64,000 bases of DNA from an uncultured Pseudoalteromonas sp. (GCA_947493455.1 CANLRB010000015.1:43646-107645), one strand, 5' to 3'; positions 27,795 to 37,663 are shown, counted from the stretch's first letter. Made by a program: numbers and translations. The notes: generated by a model not told the origin, from the sequence alone.

Positions 27795-29762
27795 ATGAAC
27801 TCTTTAAACGGCCGACTCTCCGAATCGCTCAAAAACTATTTTGGTTTTGATGCGTTTCGCACTGGGCAACAGAATGCCATTGAAAAGTTGCTTAATAACC
27901 AATCCGTGCTGGCAATCTTTCCGACCGGGTCTGGCAAGTCTTTATGTTACCAATTTACGGCGTTGCATTTACCAGGCTTAACGTTAGTGGTATCGCCCTT
28001 ACTTGCCCTAATTAAAGATCAAGTCGACTTTTTACGATCAAAAGGCATTTCTGCGGCAAGCTTGGATTCGAGTTTATCAAAAGAGGAATATGCTGACGTT
28101 GTTGAGCAAGTTAAAACAGGCTCGTTGAAAATATTAATGGTGTCGGTGGAGCGATTTAAAAACGAACGATTTAGGCAGTTGCTTGAGCAGGTACCAATTT
28201 CACTCTTAGTCGTTGATGAAGCCCACTGTATATCTGAGTGGGGACATAACTTTCGACCAGATTATTTAAAGCTGCCAAGTTACCGACAAGAATTGAATAT
28301 CGCGCAAGTGTTGCTGCTAACGGCTACGGCGACGGACAAAGTAAAGCAGGACATGTGCGCCAAATTTGACATTGCAGTTGAAAATGTAGTGCAAACAGGG
28401 TTTTATCGTGCGAATCTCGATTTAGCAGTGCACGCAGTTAGTGCAGCTAATAAACATGAGCAGTTATTGTCACTTGTCAGCCGTCCTGGCTGCGGTATCG
28501 TTTATGTTACATTGCAAGACACCTCGCACCGTGTTGCTGATTTTTTAATAGCACAGGGCATTAATGCGATTGCCTATCATGCTGGACTCGCGAGCGATGA
28601 ACGAACGCGAATTCAAATGGCGTTTATGAACGGTCAATATAATGTGATTGTCGCGACTATCGCATTTGGTATGGGCATCGACAAGGCCGATATTCGATTT
28701 GTAGTACATTACGATTTGCCTAAATCGATAGAAAACTATTCTCAAGAAATAGGCCGTGCAGGGCGCGATGGGTTATCGTCGCATTGCTCTGTACTTGGTC
28801 ATTTAGACGAACTCACTACGCTTGAAAACTTTGTTTATGGTGACACGCCAGAGTTAGCGTCAATAAAGCGATTTTTAGATATTGTTGCGCAAAACAATCA
28901 AAATGGTCGCTGGGATTGCAAGCTATATAGTTTGTCGCAAGCGTGTAATATACGGCAACTCACATTAAAAACCTTGTTGGTGCAATGTGAATTGCGTGGA
29001 ATACTGCAAGCCAAATACAGTTATTTTGCGGAGTACCGTTATTATTTTGTGCAAGATGAAGCATCGCTGCTTGCGCGGTTTGACGCAACGAGACAAGCGT
29101 TTTTGCAGCAGCTTTTTGCCGTGACTAACTTTAAGAAAAAATGGGGTTCAATCGACATTCAACAGTTTTGTAGTTCGACGAATGAATCGCGCGAGCGTGT
29201 GATTAATGCGCTTGACTATCTGCATCAACAGGGATTGATTTTTTTAGAGACAAAGCAAATGGTTGATGTTTATGGTGTGTCATCAGCCAAATTAACCGAA
29301 CCAAATTTAGCGACTGAATTGGCTCAGTATTTTAAGCATACCGAGGACAGCGAAATAAATCGTATTAACGCTATGGTGCAGTTTTTTCAGCAAGCGCCCT
29401 GTTATACGCACTATCTGGCGCGGTATTTTGGTGATGACAAGGCGCCAGTACAATGCGGTCATTGCAGCGCGTGTCGAACTGGCCCTGTTACACTTGATTA
29501 TATTTATCCGACGTCAAATATAAACAATAATCAATTGGTATCGGCAATCGATGAACTAACGCAGGCATTTGTCAGCAACGAAATTGTGCTGTCAGACATA
29601 CTCATCGCGCGTTTTCTATGCGGGCTCACACAGCCAGTATTTACTCAATTGAAGCTGACAAGAAAGCCGAATTACGGATGTTTTAAAACACATCGCTTTT
29701 CGTGTGTTCTCTCTTTGGTTGCACAATTAAGGGAACAAGATAATACCAATTCCACTAATTAG
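27795..29762 (+). CDS. RecQ-family ATP-dependent DNA helicase (paralogue without HRDC)
   Basis: 655 residues. SF2 helicase core: motif I FPTGSGKS (Walker A, about 43-49), Ia VSPLLALIKDQV, DEAHC box (141-145) with ISEWGHNFRPDY, motif III LLTATAT, motif V ATIAFGMGIDKADIRFVVHYD, motif VI QEIGRAGRDG. The RQC zinc site is present as CGHCSACRTG (with an upstream Cys in APCYTHYLARYFG). No HRDC domain is recognisable at the C terminus, so it is not the housekeeping RecQ architecture but a RecQ-like paralogue with a 3'-5' unwinding role in repair or recombination. Its last seven codons fall in a palindromic element shared with the convergent sirtuin gene. Confidence 0.88.
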   Translation: MNSLNGRLSESLKNYFGFDAFRTGQQNAIEKLLNNQSVLAIFPTGSGKSLCYQFTALHLPGLTLVVSPLLALIKDQVDFLRSKGISAASLDSSLSKEEYADVVEQVKTGSLKILMVSVERFKNERFRQLLEQVPISLLVVDEAHCISEWGHNFRPDYLKLPSYRQELNIAQVLLLTATATDKVKQDMCAKFDIAVENVVQTGFYRANLDLAVHAVSAANKHEQLLSLVSRPGCGIVYVTLQDTSHRVADFLIAQGINAIAYHAGLASDERTRIQMAFMNGQYNVIVATIAFGMGIDKADIRFVVHYDLPKSIENYSQEIGRAGRDGLSSHCSVLGHLDELTTLENFVYGDTPELASIKRFLDIVAQNNQNGRWDCKLYSLSQACNIRQLTLKTLLVQCELRGILQAKYSYFAEYRYYFVQDEASLLARFDATRQAFLQQLFAVTNFKKKWGSIDIQQFCSSTNESRERVINALDYLHQQGLIFLETKQMVDVYGVSSAKLTEPNLATELAQYFKHTEDSEINRINAMVQFFQQAPCYTHYLARYFGDDKAPVQCGHCSACRTGPVTLDYIYPTSNINNNQLVSAIDELTQAFVSNEIVLSDILIARFLCGLTQPVFTQLKLTRKPNYGCFKTHRFSCVLSLVAQLREQDNTNSTN

Positions 29763-29771
29763 CGGAATCGG
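29746..29771. terminator. Palindrome forming both 3' ends of convergent recQ-like and sirtuin genes
   Basis: A 26-bp near-palindrome (starts ccaattccac) pairs over all 13 positions except two A-C pairs in the plus-strand RNA, which become G-U pairs in the minus-strand RNA. It contains both stop codons and encodes the last residues of both proteins. It begins with ataccaatt-type sequence also seen before pnp. It may act as a processing or termination hairpin, chiefly for the minus strand. Confidence 0.55.
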
Positions 29772-30480
29772 TTTGAATATATTGCGATGCTGTGATGGCA
29801 TGGTAAGTCACATTAGGATGCATTACATGACAGGGGTTGGGGTCAACAACTTCCACTGGAATTTCGAATTGGCGTGCATAGTCTAGAGCCATTTGGGTAA
29901 TGTTGACACTAAAGGACGTACCAATAAACACGATTTTAGGGGCGTTTTGCATTTGCTGTTGCGCTTTTTCAATTTGATATAACTCGGTATAAAACTCGTC
30001 AAATAGCAATACATAGGGCTTGAGAGACACATTCAGCTCAGGCCCTTTTTTGGAAATTTTAAATAAATCGAGCAGTGAATCTGTTAAGTTATTTTCATCG
30101 ACGTGATGCCAGGGCGCTTCAAAACGCTCAACAATCGGACCTTGCTCGTGAAACAAGGTCATTTGGTCAATGCGACCGTGAATCGCAATATAATTTGTGT
30201 TTCCAGCTTTGCCATCTAAGCCATCGATGTTTTGAGTTATTAACTGTTTATTTGCGAGCCAATGATGGACTGCATTTGGCCCATGATGACGATAGCTGAT
30301 AAAACGTTTGTAATACCAGGTTAAAAACTCAGCGGGATGTGCCATATACATGGCGCGAGTCGCCATTTCCATTGGCGTGTAGTTTTTACTGCCAATTGTC
30401 CAGTAACCGTCTTCACCACGAAAAGTAGGGATACCACTTTCAGCACTGACACCAGCGCCGGTAATATATAAGGTCGTCAT
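29755..30480 (-). CDS. Sir2-family NAD-dependent protein deacylase lacking zinc cysteines
   Basis: 241 residues. NAD site GAGVSAESGIPTFRGEDGYW (8-27), TQNIDGL (82-88), catalytic His101 in the HG motif, GTSFSVN and a late VVDPNP. The CxxC...CxxC zinc module that normally follows the HG motif is absent: no cysteine occurs between residues 101 and 160, and the protein's only Cys is 217. Sirtuins remove acyl groups from lysine using NAD+; whether this form is active is open. ggaga precedes its ATG, which overlaps the DMT gene by 4 bp (ATGA), implying coupling. Converges with and overlaps the RecQ paralogue by 8 bp. Confidence 0.85.
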   Translation of the reverse strand: MTTLYITGAGVSAESGIPTFRGEDGYWTIGSKNYTPMEMATRAMYMAHPAEFLTWYYKRFISYRHHGPNAVHHWLANKQLITQNIDGLDGKAGNTNYIAIHGRIDQMTLFHEQGPIVERFEAPWHHVDENNLTDSLLDLFKISKKGPELNVSLKPYVLLFDEFYTELYQIEKAQQQMQNAPKIVFIGTSFSVNITQMALDYARQFEIPVEVVDPNPCHVMHPNVTYHAITASQYIQTDSAN

Positions 30481-31376
30481 GCTTGTTTCTCCCTTGTTTG
30501 TTTTTTTGTGCTCAAGGTATCACCAAATTGGAATAAAGCGAGACTCGATAAAATGATGCAGGCTCCCAAAATTAAATTTGTTGAGATGGGTTCACCGTTT
30601 AAGGTGGCACCAAGCGCAATTGCAAAACCCGGAGTAATAAGGGTAATGAGTGCGACAGTGCTCGCTTGTAGCTTTTGCAATACATGAAAGTAGGCTAAAA
30701 ACCCGAGCAGTGAACCAAATACACCTAAGTAGATCACCGCAGCAATCGCTTTTACTTTCCAAACTTGCGGTGCGAACTCACCATCGACAAGTAACCATGT
30801 AATAAAAAACAATGGCGTTGAAATACAGAGTGCGCCGAATGTCGTTGCCATCGGGTGAATAGGTAAATGCACGCGTTTGACCAACACACTGCTTAAACTA
30901 AATGAGATGACGGCACCAAACAAATAAACAAATCCGATTGGGTCAAATTGACTTTGATTAATTTTTTCGGCGCAGACAAGATATAGTCCAAATACTGAGA
31001 GCATTAATGCAATCAGTTTTGCACGACTAAACTTAGGTTCATTTAAAATTCGTTGTGCAAGTAACCCTGAAAATATCGGGGCAAGACCAAATACTAACGA
31101 AATTACACCAGATGACACGCTTTGCGCCGCTTGATAGCTCAATAACATGCCACCATAGATACCAAGTGCTGAATAGCTGTAAAGAATTCGTGCTCTTTTA
31201 TGCCAAGGTACCGAGATTTTCGCCAGCCATATAATACCGCCACCGAGAACGAGCGCGATAAACATACGTAAAAAAACCGCCATAGTTGGCGATATAGAGT
31301 CGCTACTCCAAACAATACCGAGGGGCGTTGTGGACCAAATTAAAACAACAAAAAAGTACGATACACGAACTGACAT
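30477..31376 (-). CDS. DMT superfamily permease (EamA domains)
   Basis: 299 residues with about ten membrane segments forming two EamA repeats (about 3-135 and 147-283). N-terminal FFVVLIWSTTPLGIVW and the second-repeat FGSLLGFLAYFHVLQKLQAS...LITLITPGFAIALG are typical. Members export amino acids or other metabolites; the substrate is unknown. aagga precedes the ATG. The sirtuin gene overlaps its end, so both are one transcript. The 285-bp upstream region is structured. Confidence 0.9.
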   Translation of the reverse strand: MSVRVSYFFVVLIWSTTPLGIVWSSDSISPTMAVFLRMFIALVLGGGIIWLAKISVPWHKRARILYSYSALGIYGGMLLSYQAAQSVSSGVISLVFGLAPIFSGLLAQRILNEPKFSRAKLIALMLSVFGLYLVCAEKINQSQFDPIGFVYLFGAVISFSLSSVLVKRVHLPIHPMATTFGALCISTPLFFITWLLVDGEFAPQVWKVKAIAAVIYLGVFGSLLGFLAYFHVLQKLQASTVALITLITPGFAIALGATLNGEPISTNLILGACIILSSLALFQFGDTLSTKKQTREKQA

Positions 31377-31429
31377 TGCAGTGTCCTTAATTTAAAGCAA
31401 ACAAAAACGGAAAGGTGTGTGTCGTTGAA

Positions 31430-31520
31430 CTAACCGCTTTAGAATGCGGTTAGTGTCTGTGTTAACCGCGCAGAGTCCATACTCGAAGGACAGAACAAAG
31501 AGTGTTCTGCCAAAGCGAGT
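31430..31520 (-). promoter_or_regulatory. Structured region upstream of the DMT gene
   Basis: On the minus strand the sequence upstream of the DMT start can form a two-part stem at 31481-31520 (actcg/cgagt outside, cagaac/gttctg inside). It is followed by two mutually exclusive hairpins sharing the segment 31446-31452: gcggtta with taaccgc at 31463-31469, or gcggttag with ctaaccgc at 31430-31437. Such alternative pairing is what attenuators or riboswitch platforms show, but no known riboswitch class was recognised, and a dispersed intergenic repeat is the alternative. Confidence 0.4.
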
Positions 31521-31618
31521 GATTGTAATGCGAAGTTAGCTGAGTCATTTTTAAACTTAGGTAATGAGAAAGAAGTTAAATTTAACTTAAATTTGTATCA
31601 TGTCAATATTAAATGAAC

Positions 31619-31640
31619 AAGGAAGCAATAATGCTTCCTT
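31619..31640. terminator. Hairpin downstream of the carbonic anhydrase gene
   Basis: 9-bp stem aaggaagca / tgcttcctt, 4-nt loop, 22 bp past the stop of the minus-strand carbonic anhydrase gene. T-run is short on both strands, so strength is uncertain. Confidence 0.55.
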
Positions 31641-31661
31641 TAATTTGTAAGTAAATATGTT

Positions 31662-32435
31662 TTACTTAATTGGCGCAAGTAGCTTAGGATCGGTAACGAG
31701 CTGACGTACGCCATGTGCGTGGTCTTCTTCAAAGACATTGGCTTCACACCATTTGCCAATCGTATTAATATCTAATTTGGCACATTGTGGGCGAACACTC
31801 CAAGTAACTTGGAGCGGTGAACACGATTGCCCAGTGTAACTTGGTCCGGTTGTCGAACCTAAAAACTCAACTGGTTTACCCGTTGTATTTGGAATCGCTT
31901 TAGCTTGGTGATAGCCGTTGACCTGATTGCCATCATAGCTTAAATCGTTAAAGTCGAGCGCATCACTGTCGTTAACCAGTGTGAAAACTTGTGTTTCGAC
32001 TCGTAAATCGGGATTGGCACACTTGTCACTGAGGCAAGAACCTAACCCTTTACCTGGAGTTACGTCGCATGACGAGTGAACCCAGTGAACTTCAATTGTG
32101 TCGCCTGGCTTTAAACCCTTACAGATTTTTGCTTTTGGTGGTTTAAGCTCCGCTTTACTGAGTTGTTGGCTAATACCACATTGATAGCCACCGTATTTTC
32201 CATCGCCTGCATATAAAGAGAAGTCCTTTGCTTTGTGTTCAGCGTTTTTATGAAAATGAATATTGCATAGATTCATATTTTCGGCATTTGGCGCTTTACT
32301 AAATACACGCTTATTCTCACCTAACAGGTTATCAATATCACGTGGTGTTTGTGGTCCATATCCTTCGCACGATTGTGCGATAAGTTGACCTGAAAAAGTG
32401 AGAGCGGCCATGCTCAGTAACAATTTTGTTCTCAT
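31662..32435 (-). CDS. Delta-class carbonic anhydrase-like secreted protein
   Basis: 257 residues from the ATG at 32435 (gagg ribosome site 6 nt upstream); earlier in-frame codons would add five residues. Signal peptide (cleavage near IAQS), then CEGYGPQTPRDID. A histidine-rich putative zinc site NIHFHKNAEHK (His60, 62, 67) pairs with VHWVHSSC (His117, 120), the arrangement of delta-class carbonic anhydrases first known from marine diatoms and dinoflagellates. About ten cysteines suggest disulfides in the periplasm. It would hydrate CO2 or dehydrate bicarbonate outside the cytoplasm. No transporter is adjacent. Family name is from memory of these motifs. Confidence 0.75.
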   Translation of the reverse strand: MRTKLLLSMAALTFSGQLIAQSCEGYGPQTPRDIDNLLGENKRVFSKAPNAENMNLCNIHFHKNAEHKAKDFSLYAGDGKYGGYQCGISQQLSKAELKPPKAKICKGLKPGDTIEVHWVHSSCDVTPGKGLGSCLSDKCANPDLRVETQVFTLVNDSDALDFNDLSYDGNQVNGYHQAKAIPNTTGKPVEFLGSTTGPSYTGQSCSPLQVTWSVRPQCAKLDINTIGKWCEANVFEEDHAHGVRQLVTDPKLLAPIK

Positions 32436-32591
32436 TGTATTCCTCATCAATTGTAAAATTTGTGCTTATTTTTCAGGGGCGTAGTAGTATACTTGGTTTG
32501 ATATCGATTGTGAAACACGAAAGGTTTTTTCATTTTCCATCGTGCTCAAGGATATAAAACACTTTGAAGTGCGGTTTTAAGGTAATAAAGG

Positions 32592-32620
32592 TTGCTAATT
32601 TTCGCCTGCGCACTTATAAT
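32592..32620 (+). promoter_or_regulatory. Promoter of the tRNA-fMet-rimP-nusA-infB operon
   Basis: ttgcta (32592-32597), 17-bp spacer, perfect tataat (32615-32620), followed by a GC-rich ctgcgc discriminator typical of stringently controlled stable-RNA promoters. It lies 62 bp before the tRNA. Confidence 0.75.
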
Positions 32621-32681
32621 CTGCGCAACTTTAGTGGACTTTGCTAAAATAGAATGAGCAAAGGGACTAAAATGGCACTGG

Positions 32682-32758
<77 letters not shown>

Positions 32759-32790
32759 AAGTGTCACTACCATGTTGTATATGGTTGATT

Positions 32791-32814
32791 CGCGCATAAT
32801 TTTATGCGCGTTTT
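32791..32814 (+). terminator. Intrinsic terminator after tRNA-fMet
   Basis: Stem cgcgcataa / ttatgcgcg followed by tttt. First of three terminator-like hairpins between the tRNA and rimP. Confidence 0.75.
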
Positions 32815-32893
32815 GCGTTTAGGCTCTGCCTAGTTAGCTTAATGACGCAATGCCAGACCTGGGGTTTGGCCACACAGTTTTGTTTTTAGTGTG

Positions 32894-32916
32894 ACGCCCC
32901 GCTTAGTTCGGGGCGT
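32894..32916 (+). terminator. Second hairpin in the rimP leader
   Basis: 8-bp GC-rich stem acgccccg / cggggcgt with a 7-nt loop, followed by the T-rich tgttgttt. Confidence 0.65.
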
Positions 32917-32942
32917 TGTTGTTTATGAGCAAATGATTTGAT

Positions 32943-32962
32943 AGGGCATAGGCCCTTTTTTT
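32943..32962 (+). terminator. Third terminator-like hairpin in the rimP leader
   Basis: Stem agggc / gccct with a 4-nt loop and a run of seven T, ending about 10 bp before the rimP ribosome site (ggag, 32971-32974). A likely attenuator requiring read-through for rimP-nusA-infB expression. Confidence 0.7.
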
Positions 32963-32980
32963 GTTTGTACGGAGTAATCA

Positions 32981-33436
32981 GTGACAAAAATTGAACAAGA
33001 TTTAACGGCATTGTTAGAACCAACAATTGAAGACATGGGTTTTGAATTGTTGGGGCTTGAGTTAGTTCAAGCAGGTCGTCATTCAACATTACGTATTTAT
33101 ATTGACCATGAAGATGGCATTAATGTAGATAATTGTGCGGATGTAAGTCGTCAAGTAGGTGCAATTTTAGATGTTGAAGATCCAATTACAAACGAATATA
33201 CGTTGGAAGTATCTTCGCCAGGTGTTGATAGACCATTATTTAAACAACAACATTTTGTTGATGCTGTAGGTGAAGAAGTTAGGTTACGTACCAAACTTCC
33301 ACAAGACGGTCGCCGTAATTTCAAAGGCGATCTCGAAAATGTTAACGGCGATATGTTAACGCTTAAAATCGACGGTAATGATTTTATGATCATGCTATCA
33401 AATGTCGAAAAAGCGAACATAATTGCTAAATTTTAG
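32981..33436 (+). CDS. rimP: Ribosome maturation factor RimP
   Basis: 151 residues starting at GTG with ggag 6 nt upstream. Two domains: N-terminal (about 1-85; GFELLGLELVQAGRHSTLRIYID, DCADVSRQVGAILD) and Sm-like C-terminal (about 86-151; LEVSSPGVDRPL, LKIDG). Binds pre-30S near S12/S17 and promotes small-subunit assembly. First protein gene of the operon, followed by nusA after 35 bp. Confidence 0.97.
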   Translation: MTKIEQDLTALLEPTIEDMGFELLGLELVQAGRHSTLRIYIDHEDGINVDNCADVSRQVGAILDVEDPITNEYTLEVSSPGVDRPLFKQQHFVDAVGEEVRLRTKLPQDGRRNFKGDLENVNGDMLTLKIDGNDFMIMLSNVEKANIIAKF

Positions 33437-33471
33437 TAGTGCGATAAGGAACAGGGCAGCGAGGCATTAAG

Positions 33472-34971
33472 ATGGCAAAAGAAATATTATTGGTAGCAGA
33501 GGCTGTTTCCAATGAGAAAGCAGTTCCAAGAGAAAAGATTTTTGAAGCGCTCGAGTTTGCGCTTGCAACTGCAACAAAGAAAAAACACGAAGGTGACATC
33601 GACGTACGCGTAAGTATCGACCAACGTACTGGTGAATATGATACGTTCCGTCGTTGGCAAATTGTTGAACCTCTTGAGACAGGTGCATTAGAGAACCCAT
33701 TTAGGGAAATTACGCTTGAAGCCGCTCAAGTAGAAGAGCCAGAGCTTGGTTTAGGCGATTTTGTTGAAGAACAAATCGAATCAATCAAGTTTGACCGTAT
33801 TACAACACAAACAGCTAAACAAGTGATTGTGCAAAAAGTACGTGAAGCAGAGCGCGCATTGATTGTCGAAGCATACCAAGACCAAGAAGGTGAAATGGTT
33901 ACTGGTGTTGTGAAAAAGGCAAACCGTGATGCAATCGTATTAGATCTTGGTAACAACGCTGAAGCGGTTATTTACCGTGACGATATGTTACCGCGTGAAA
34001 ACCACCGTCCAGGTGACCGTGTACGTGGTTTATTATATGCAGTTAAACCAGAAGCACGCGGTGCACAATTATTTGTGACGCGTTCTAAACCAGAAATGTT
34101 GATTGAATTATTCCGCATCGAAGTGCCTGAAATTGGTGAAGAGATGATTGAAATCAAATCAGCAGCTCGCGATCCTGGTTCACGTGCAAAAATCGCTGTT
34201 AAGTCAAATGACAAGCGTATAGACCCTGTGGGTGCTTGTGTTGGTATGCGCGGTGCACGTGTACAAGCGGTGTCAACTGAATTGGCGAACGAACGTATTG
34301 ATATTGTATTGTTCGATGATAATCCAGCTCAGTATGTAATTAACGCTATGGCGCCTGCAGAAGTTGCTTCTATTGTTGTTGATGAAGACTCGCGCTCTAT
34401 GGATATTGCTGTTGAAGCAGACAATCTAGCACAGGCAATTGGCCGCAATGGACAGAATGTTCGTTTAGCAAGTCAACTGACGGGTTGGGAACTCAATGTG
34501 ATGACGGTTGAGGACATGAACAAGAAGTCTGAAGAAGAAGCTGACAAACTTGTATCGTTGTTTACAACTGGCTTAGACATTGACGATGATTTTGCTAACT
34601 TGTTAATTCAAGAAGGCTTCTCATCACTTGAAGAAGTTGCTTACGTACCGGTTTCTGAATTCTTAGAAATTGATGGTCTAGACGAAGAAACAGTTGAAGA
34701 GCTGCGTGAGCGTGCAAAAGCAGCGCTGACAACTGAAGCACTTAAGACTGAAGAATCACTTGAAGGTGCAGAGCCAGCAGAAGACTTGCTTGCATTGGAA
34801 GGGTTAGAAAGACACCTTGCATTTGTTATGGCAAGTAAAGGTGTTGTGACACTTGAAGACCTTGCTGAACAAGGCATTGACGAATTAGTTGATATTACGG
34901 AACTCGATGAAGAAAAGGCCGGTGAATTAATCATGGCTGCACGTAATATTTGCTGGTTTGGCGACGAATAA
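33472..34971 (+). CDS. nusA: Transcription termination/antitermination factor NusA
   Basis: 499 residues, standard for gammaproteobacteria. N-terminal RNAP-binding domain (about 1-125), S1 (about 135-200, [23 protein letters not shown]), KH1 and KH2 (about 200-345, [41 protein letters not shown]) and two acidic helix-hairpin AR repeats (about 350-499). Controls pausing, intrinsic termination and rRNA antitermination. It may regulate its own operon through the terminators in the rimP leader. gagg ribosome site at 33461-33464. Confidence 0.98.
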   Translation: MAKEILLVAEAVSNEKAVPREKIFEALEFALATATKKKHEGDIDVRVSIDQRTGEYDTFRRWQIVEPLETGALENPFREITLEAAQVEEPELGLGDFVEEQIESIKFDRITTQTAKQVIVQKVREAERALIVEAYQDQEGEMVTGVVKKANRDAIVLDLGNNAEAVIYRDDMLPRENHRPGDRVRGLLYAVKPEARGAQLFVTRSKPEMLIELFRIEVPEIGEEMIEIKSAARDPGSRAKIAVKSNDKRIDPVGACVGMRGARVQAVSTELANERIDIVLFDDNPAQYVINAMAPAEVASIVVDEDSRSMDIAVEADNLAQAIGRNGQNVRLASQLTGWELNVMTVEDMNKKSEEEADKLVSLFTTGLDIDDDFANLLIQEGFSSLEEVAYVPVSEFLEIDGLDEETVEELRERAKAALTTEALKTEESLEGAEPAEDLLALEGLERHLAFVMASKGVVTLEDLAEQGIDELVDITELDEEKAGELIMAARNICWFGDE

Positions 34972-34996
34972 TTTATTAACGGAGGTAGTGTAAATA

Positions 34997-37663
34997 ATGG
35001 CAGATGTAAGTATTGATAAACTCGCCAGTGATATAGGTACAACGGTTGATAAATTAGTTCAGCAGTTTAAGGATGCAGGGATTTCTAAAACTGCGTCAGA
35101 TAGTGTCACTGAAGATGAAAAAACAAAGCTTTTAGATCACCTAAACAAAGCCCATGGTGGCGAAGGTTCGAATGCTCCATCTCGCATGACGTTGCAGCGC
35201 AAAAGCAAAAGCACGTTAAGTGTTCAAGGTAGCACAGGAAAAGCGAAATCAGTGCAAGTAGAAGTCCGTAAAAAACGTACTTACGTTAAGAAAAGTGCAC
35301 TTGAAGAGCAACAAGCAGAGCAAGCTCGTAAAGACGCTGAACGTTTGGCGAGAATTGAAGCTGAACAACAAGCGAAAAAAGAAGCTGAGTTAAAAGCTAA
35401 GCAGGAAGCTGAGCGTAAAGCAAAAGAAGAAGCTGAACGTCTAGCAAAAGAGGAAGCGAAACGTAAAGCACAAGAGAAAGCAAAAGCTGAGCAACCGGTG
35501 ACGTCGAAAGAAGATGCCGAAAAAGCTGAGCAAGATAAATTAGAGGCCGAACGTTTGCAAAAAGAAGCTGAGTTAGCTGCGCAAAAGAAAGTTGAAGAAG
35601 AAGCGAAACGCGTTGCTGAAGAAGCACGTAAATTAGCAGAAGAAAATGAAGCGCGTTGGAAAAAAGAAGAAGAAGAGCGTAAGCGCCGTGAAGAAACGGC
35701 TGATTACCACAAAACATCTTCTGAAGCAGCGCGTCTTGCCGAAGACGAATCTGATATGAAAGAAGAGCAATCAGCTCGTCGTCAAGGTAAGAAAAAGAAA
35801 AAAGCGAATGCCAAAGATGAACCTGCACCGCGTGGTAAAAAGGGTAAAAAAGGCAAGCTAAAAGCGCCAACGTCATTGCAGCATGGCTTCCAAAAGCCAA
35901 CTCAAGAAGTGACTCGTGAAGTACGTATCAGTGAAACAATTTCAGTTGCAGAACTGGCATCTCGCATGGCAGTGAAAGGTGTTGAAGTTGTTAAGACCAT
36001 GATGAAAATGGGCGAAATGGTTACGATTAACCAAGTTATCGACCAAGAAACTGCGCAGCTTGTTGCTGAAGAAATGGGTCACAAGGTTGTTCTTGTAAAA
36101 GAGAATGCGCTTGAAGAAAATGTACTTGCCGATCGTGGCGCAGAGGGTGCGCAAGAATCTCGTGCGCCTGTTGTTACTGTTATGGGTCACGTTGACCATG
36201 GTAAAACGTCAACACTTGACTATATTCGCTCTAAGAATGTGGCATCAGGTGAGGCCGGTGGTATTACCCAGCATATTGGTGCATACCATGTAGATACTGA
36301 CAACGGCATGATTACTTTCCTAGATACTCCTGGACACGCCGCGTTTACATCAATGCGTGCACGTGGTGCAAAAGCGACGGATATCGTTGTTCTTGTTGTT
36401 GCTGCTGATGATGGTGTAATGCCGCAAACAATTGAAGCCGTACAGCACGCTAAAGCAGCTGAAGTACCGCTTATTGTTGCAGTGAACAAGATCGATAAGG
36501 AAGGCGCGGATCCAGATCGCGTGAAGAACGAACTGTCACAGCACGATGTTATTCCAGAAGATTGGGGTGGCGACGTTCAGTTTGTACACATTTCAGCTAA
36601 AACAGGTGAGAATGTGGACGCGCTTCTAGAAGCGATTTTGATGCAAGCTGAATTACTTGAGCTGACAGCGTCGAAAGAAGGCATGGCAGCGGGTGTTGTG
36701 ATTGAATCACGTCTAGATAAAGGTCGTGGTCCAGTTGCATCAATACTTGTACAAGAAGGTACTCTGCGTAAAGGCGATATCGTACTATGTGGTCAAGAGT
36801 ATGGCCGTGTTCGCGCGATGCGTGATGAAGATGGTCGCGAAATCGTTGAAGCGGGTCCAGCAATTCCTGTTGAGATTTTAGGTCTATCAGGTGTACCAGC
36901 TGCAGGTGACGAAGCGACTGTTGTTAAAGATGAGAAAAAAGCACGTGAAGTTGCGCTTTATCGTCAAGGTAAATTCCGTGACATTAAGCTTGCTCGTCAA
37001 CAAAAAGCGAAGCTTGAAAACATGTTTGCTAACATGACTGAAGGTGATATATCAGAAGTTAACGTGGTACTCAAAGCAGACGTACAAGGTTCAGTTGAAG
37101 CGATTCAAGATGCGCTTGTTAAACTGTCAACTGAAGAAGTTAAGGTTAAAATCGTTGGTACTGGCGTTGGTGGTATCACTGAAACAGATGCAACGCTTGC
37201 TGCAGCGTCAAATGCTATTGTTGTTGGCTTTAACGTACGTGCAGATGCATCAGCACGTAAAGTAATTGATGCTGAAAACCTAGACCTACGCTACTACAGC
37301 GTAATTTATGACTTGATTGATGAAGTGAAACAAGCAATGTCGGGTATGCTTGCACCTGAATTCAAACAAGAAATCATTGGTCTTGCTGAAGTACGTGACG
37401 TATTCCGTTCACCTAAGTTCGGTGCGGTAGCTGGTTGTATGGTTACTGAAGGCCTAATTAAACGTAGTAACCCAATTCGTGTTCTTCGTGAAAATGTTGT
37501 TATTTACGAAGGTGAACTTGAATCACTTCGTCGCTTTAAAGACGATGTTCAAGAAGTACGAAATGGCATGGAATGTGGTATCGGTGTTAAGAACTATAAC
37601 GACGTTAAAGTAGGCGACCAAATCGAAGTATTTGAAGTTGTTGAAGTTAAGCGTTCTCTATAA
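34997..37663 (+). CDS. infB: Translation initiation factor IF-2
   Basis: 888 residues. IF2N domain (about 1-52), then a long Lys/Glu/Ala-rich, highly charged helical linker (about 95-270) with repeated EAER/AKEEAE units. Second IF2N-like domain (about 310-360, [28 protein letters not shown]), GTPase with G1 GHVDHGKT (from residue 397), G3 DTPGH, G4 NKID, then domains II, III and the fMet-tRNA-binding C2 domain ending EVVEVKRSL. Brings fMet-tRNA to the 30S subunit and joins subunits. ggagg at 34981-34985. Internal starts giving shorter IF-2 forms are known in E. coli and are possible here. Confidence 0.98.
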   Translation: MADVSIDKLASDIGTTVDKLVQQFKDAGISKTASDSVTEDEKTKLLDHLNKAHGGEGSNAPSRMTLQRKSKSTLSVQGSTGKAKSVQVEVRKKRTYVKKSALEEQQAEQARKDAERLARIEAEQQAKKEAELKAKQEAERKAKEEAERLAKEEAKRKAQEKAKAEQPVTSKEDAEKAEQDKLEAERLQKEAELAAQKKVEEEAKRVAEEARKLAEENEARWKKEEEERKRREETADYHKTSSEAARLAEDESDMKEEQSARRQGKKKKKANAKDEPAPRGKKGKKGKLKAPTSLQHGFQKPTQEVTREVRISETISVAELASRMAVKGVEVVKTMMKMGEMVTINQVIDQETAQLVAEEMGHKVVLVKENALEENVLADRGAEGAQESRAPVVTVMGHVDHGKTSTLDYIRSKNVASGEAGGITQHIGAYHVDTDNGMITFLDTPGHAAFTSMRARGAKATDIVVLVVAADDGVMPQTIEAVQHAKAAEVPLIVAVNKIDKEGADPDRVKNELSQHDVIPEDWGGDVQFVHISAKTGENVDALLEAILMQAELLELTASKEGMAAGVVIESRLDKGRGPVASILVQEGTLRKGDIVLCGQEYGRVRAMRDEDGREIVEAGPAIPVEILGLSGVPAAGDEATVVKDEKKAREVALYRQGKFRDIKLARQQKAKLENMFANMTEGDISEVNVVLKADVQGSVEAIQDALVKLSTEEVKVKIVGTGVGGITETDATLAAASNAIVVGFNVRADASARKVIDAENLDLRYYSVIYDLIDEVKQAMSGMLAPEFKQEIIGLAEVRDVFRSPKFGAVAGCMVTEGLIKRSNPIRVLRENVVIYEGELESLRRFKDDVQEVRNGMECGIGVKNYNDVKVGDQIEVFEVVEVKRSL

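Noticed and set aside
35397-35900. Minus-strand frame (167 codons) opposite infB
   Set aside because: It mirrors the Lys/Glu/Ala-rich linker of IF-2 and is leucine-rich low-complexity sequence with no ribosome site.
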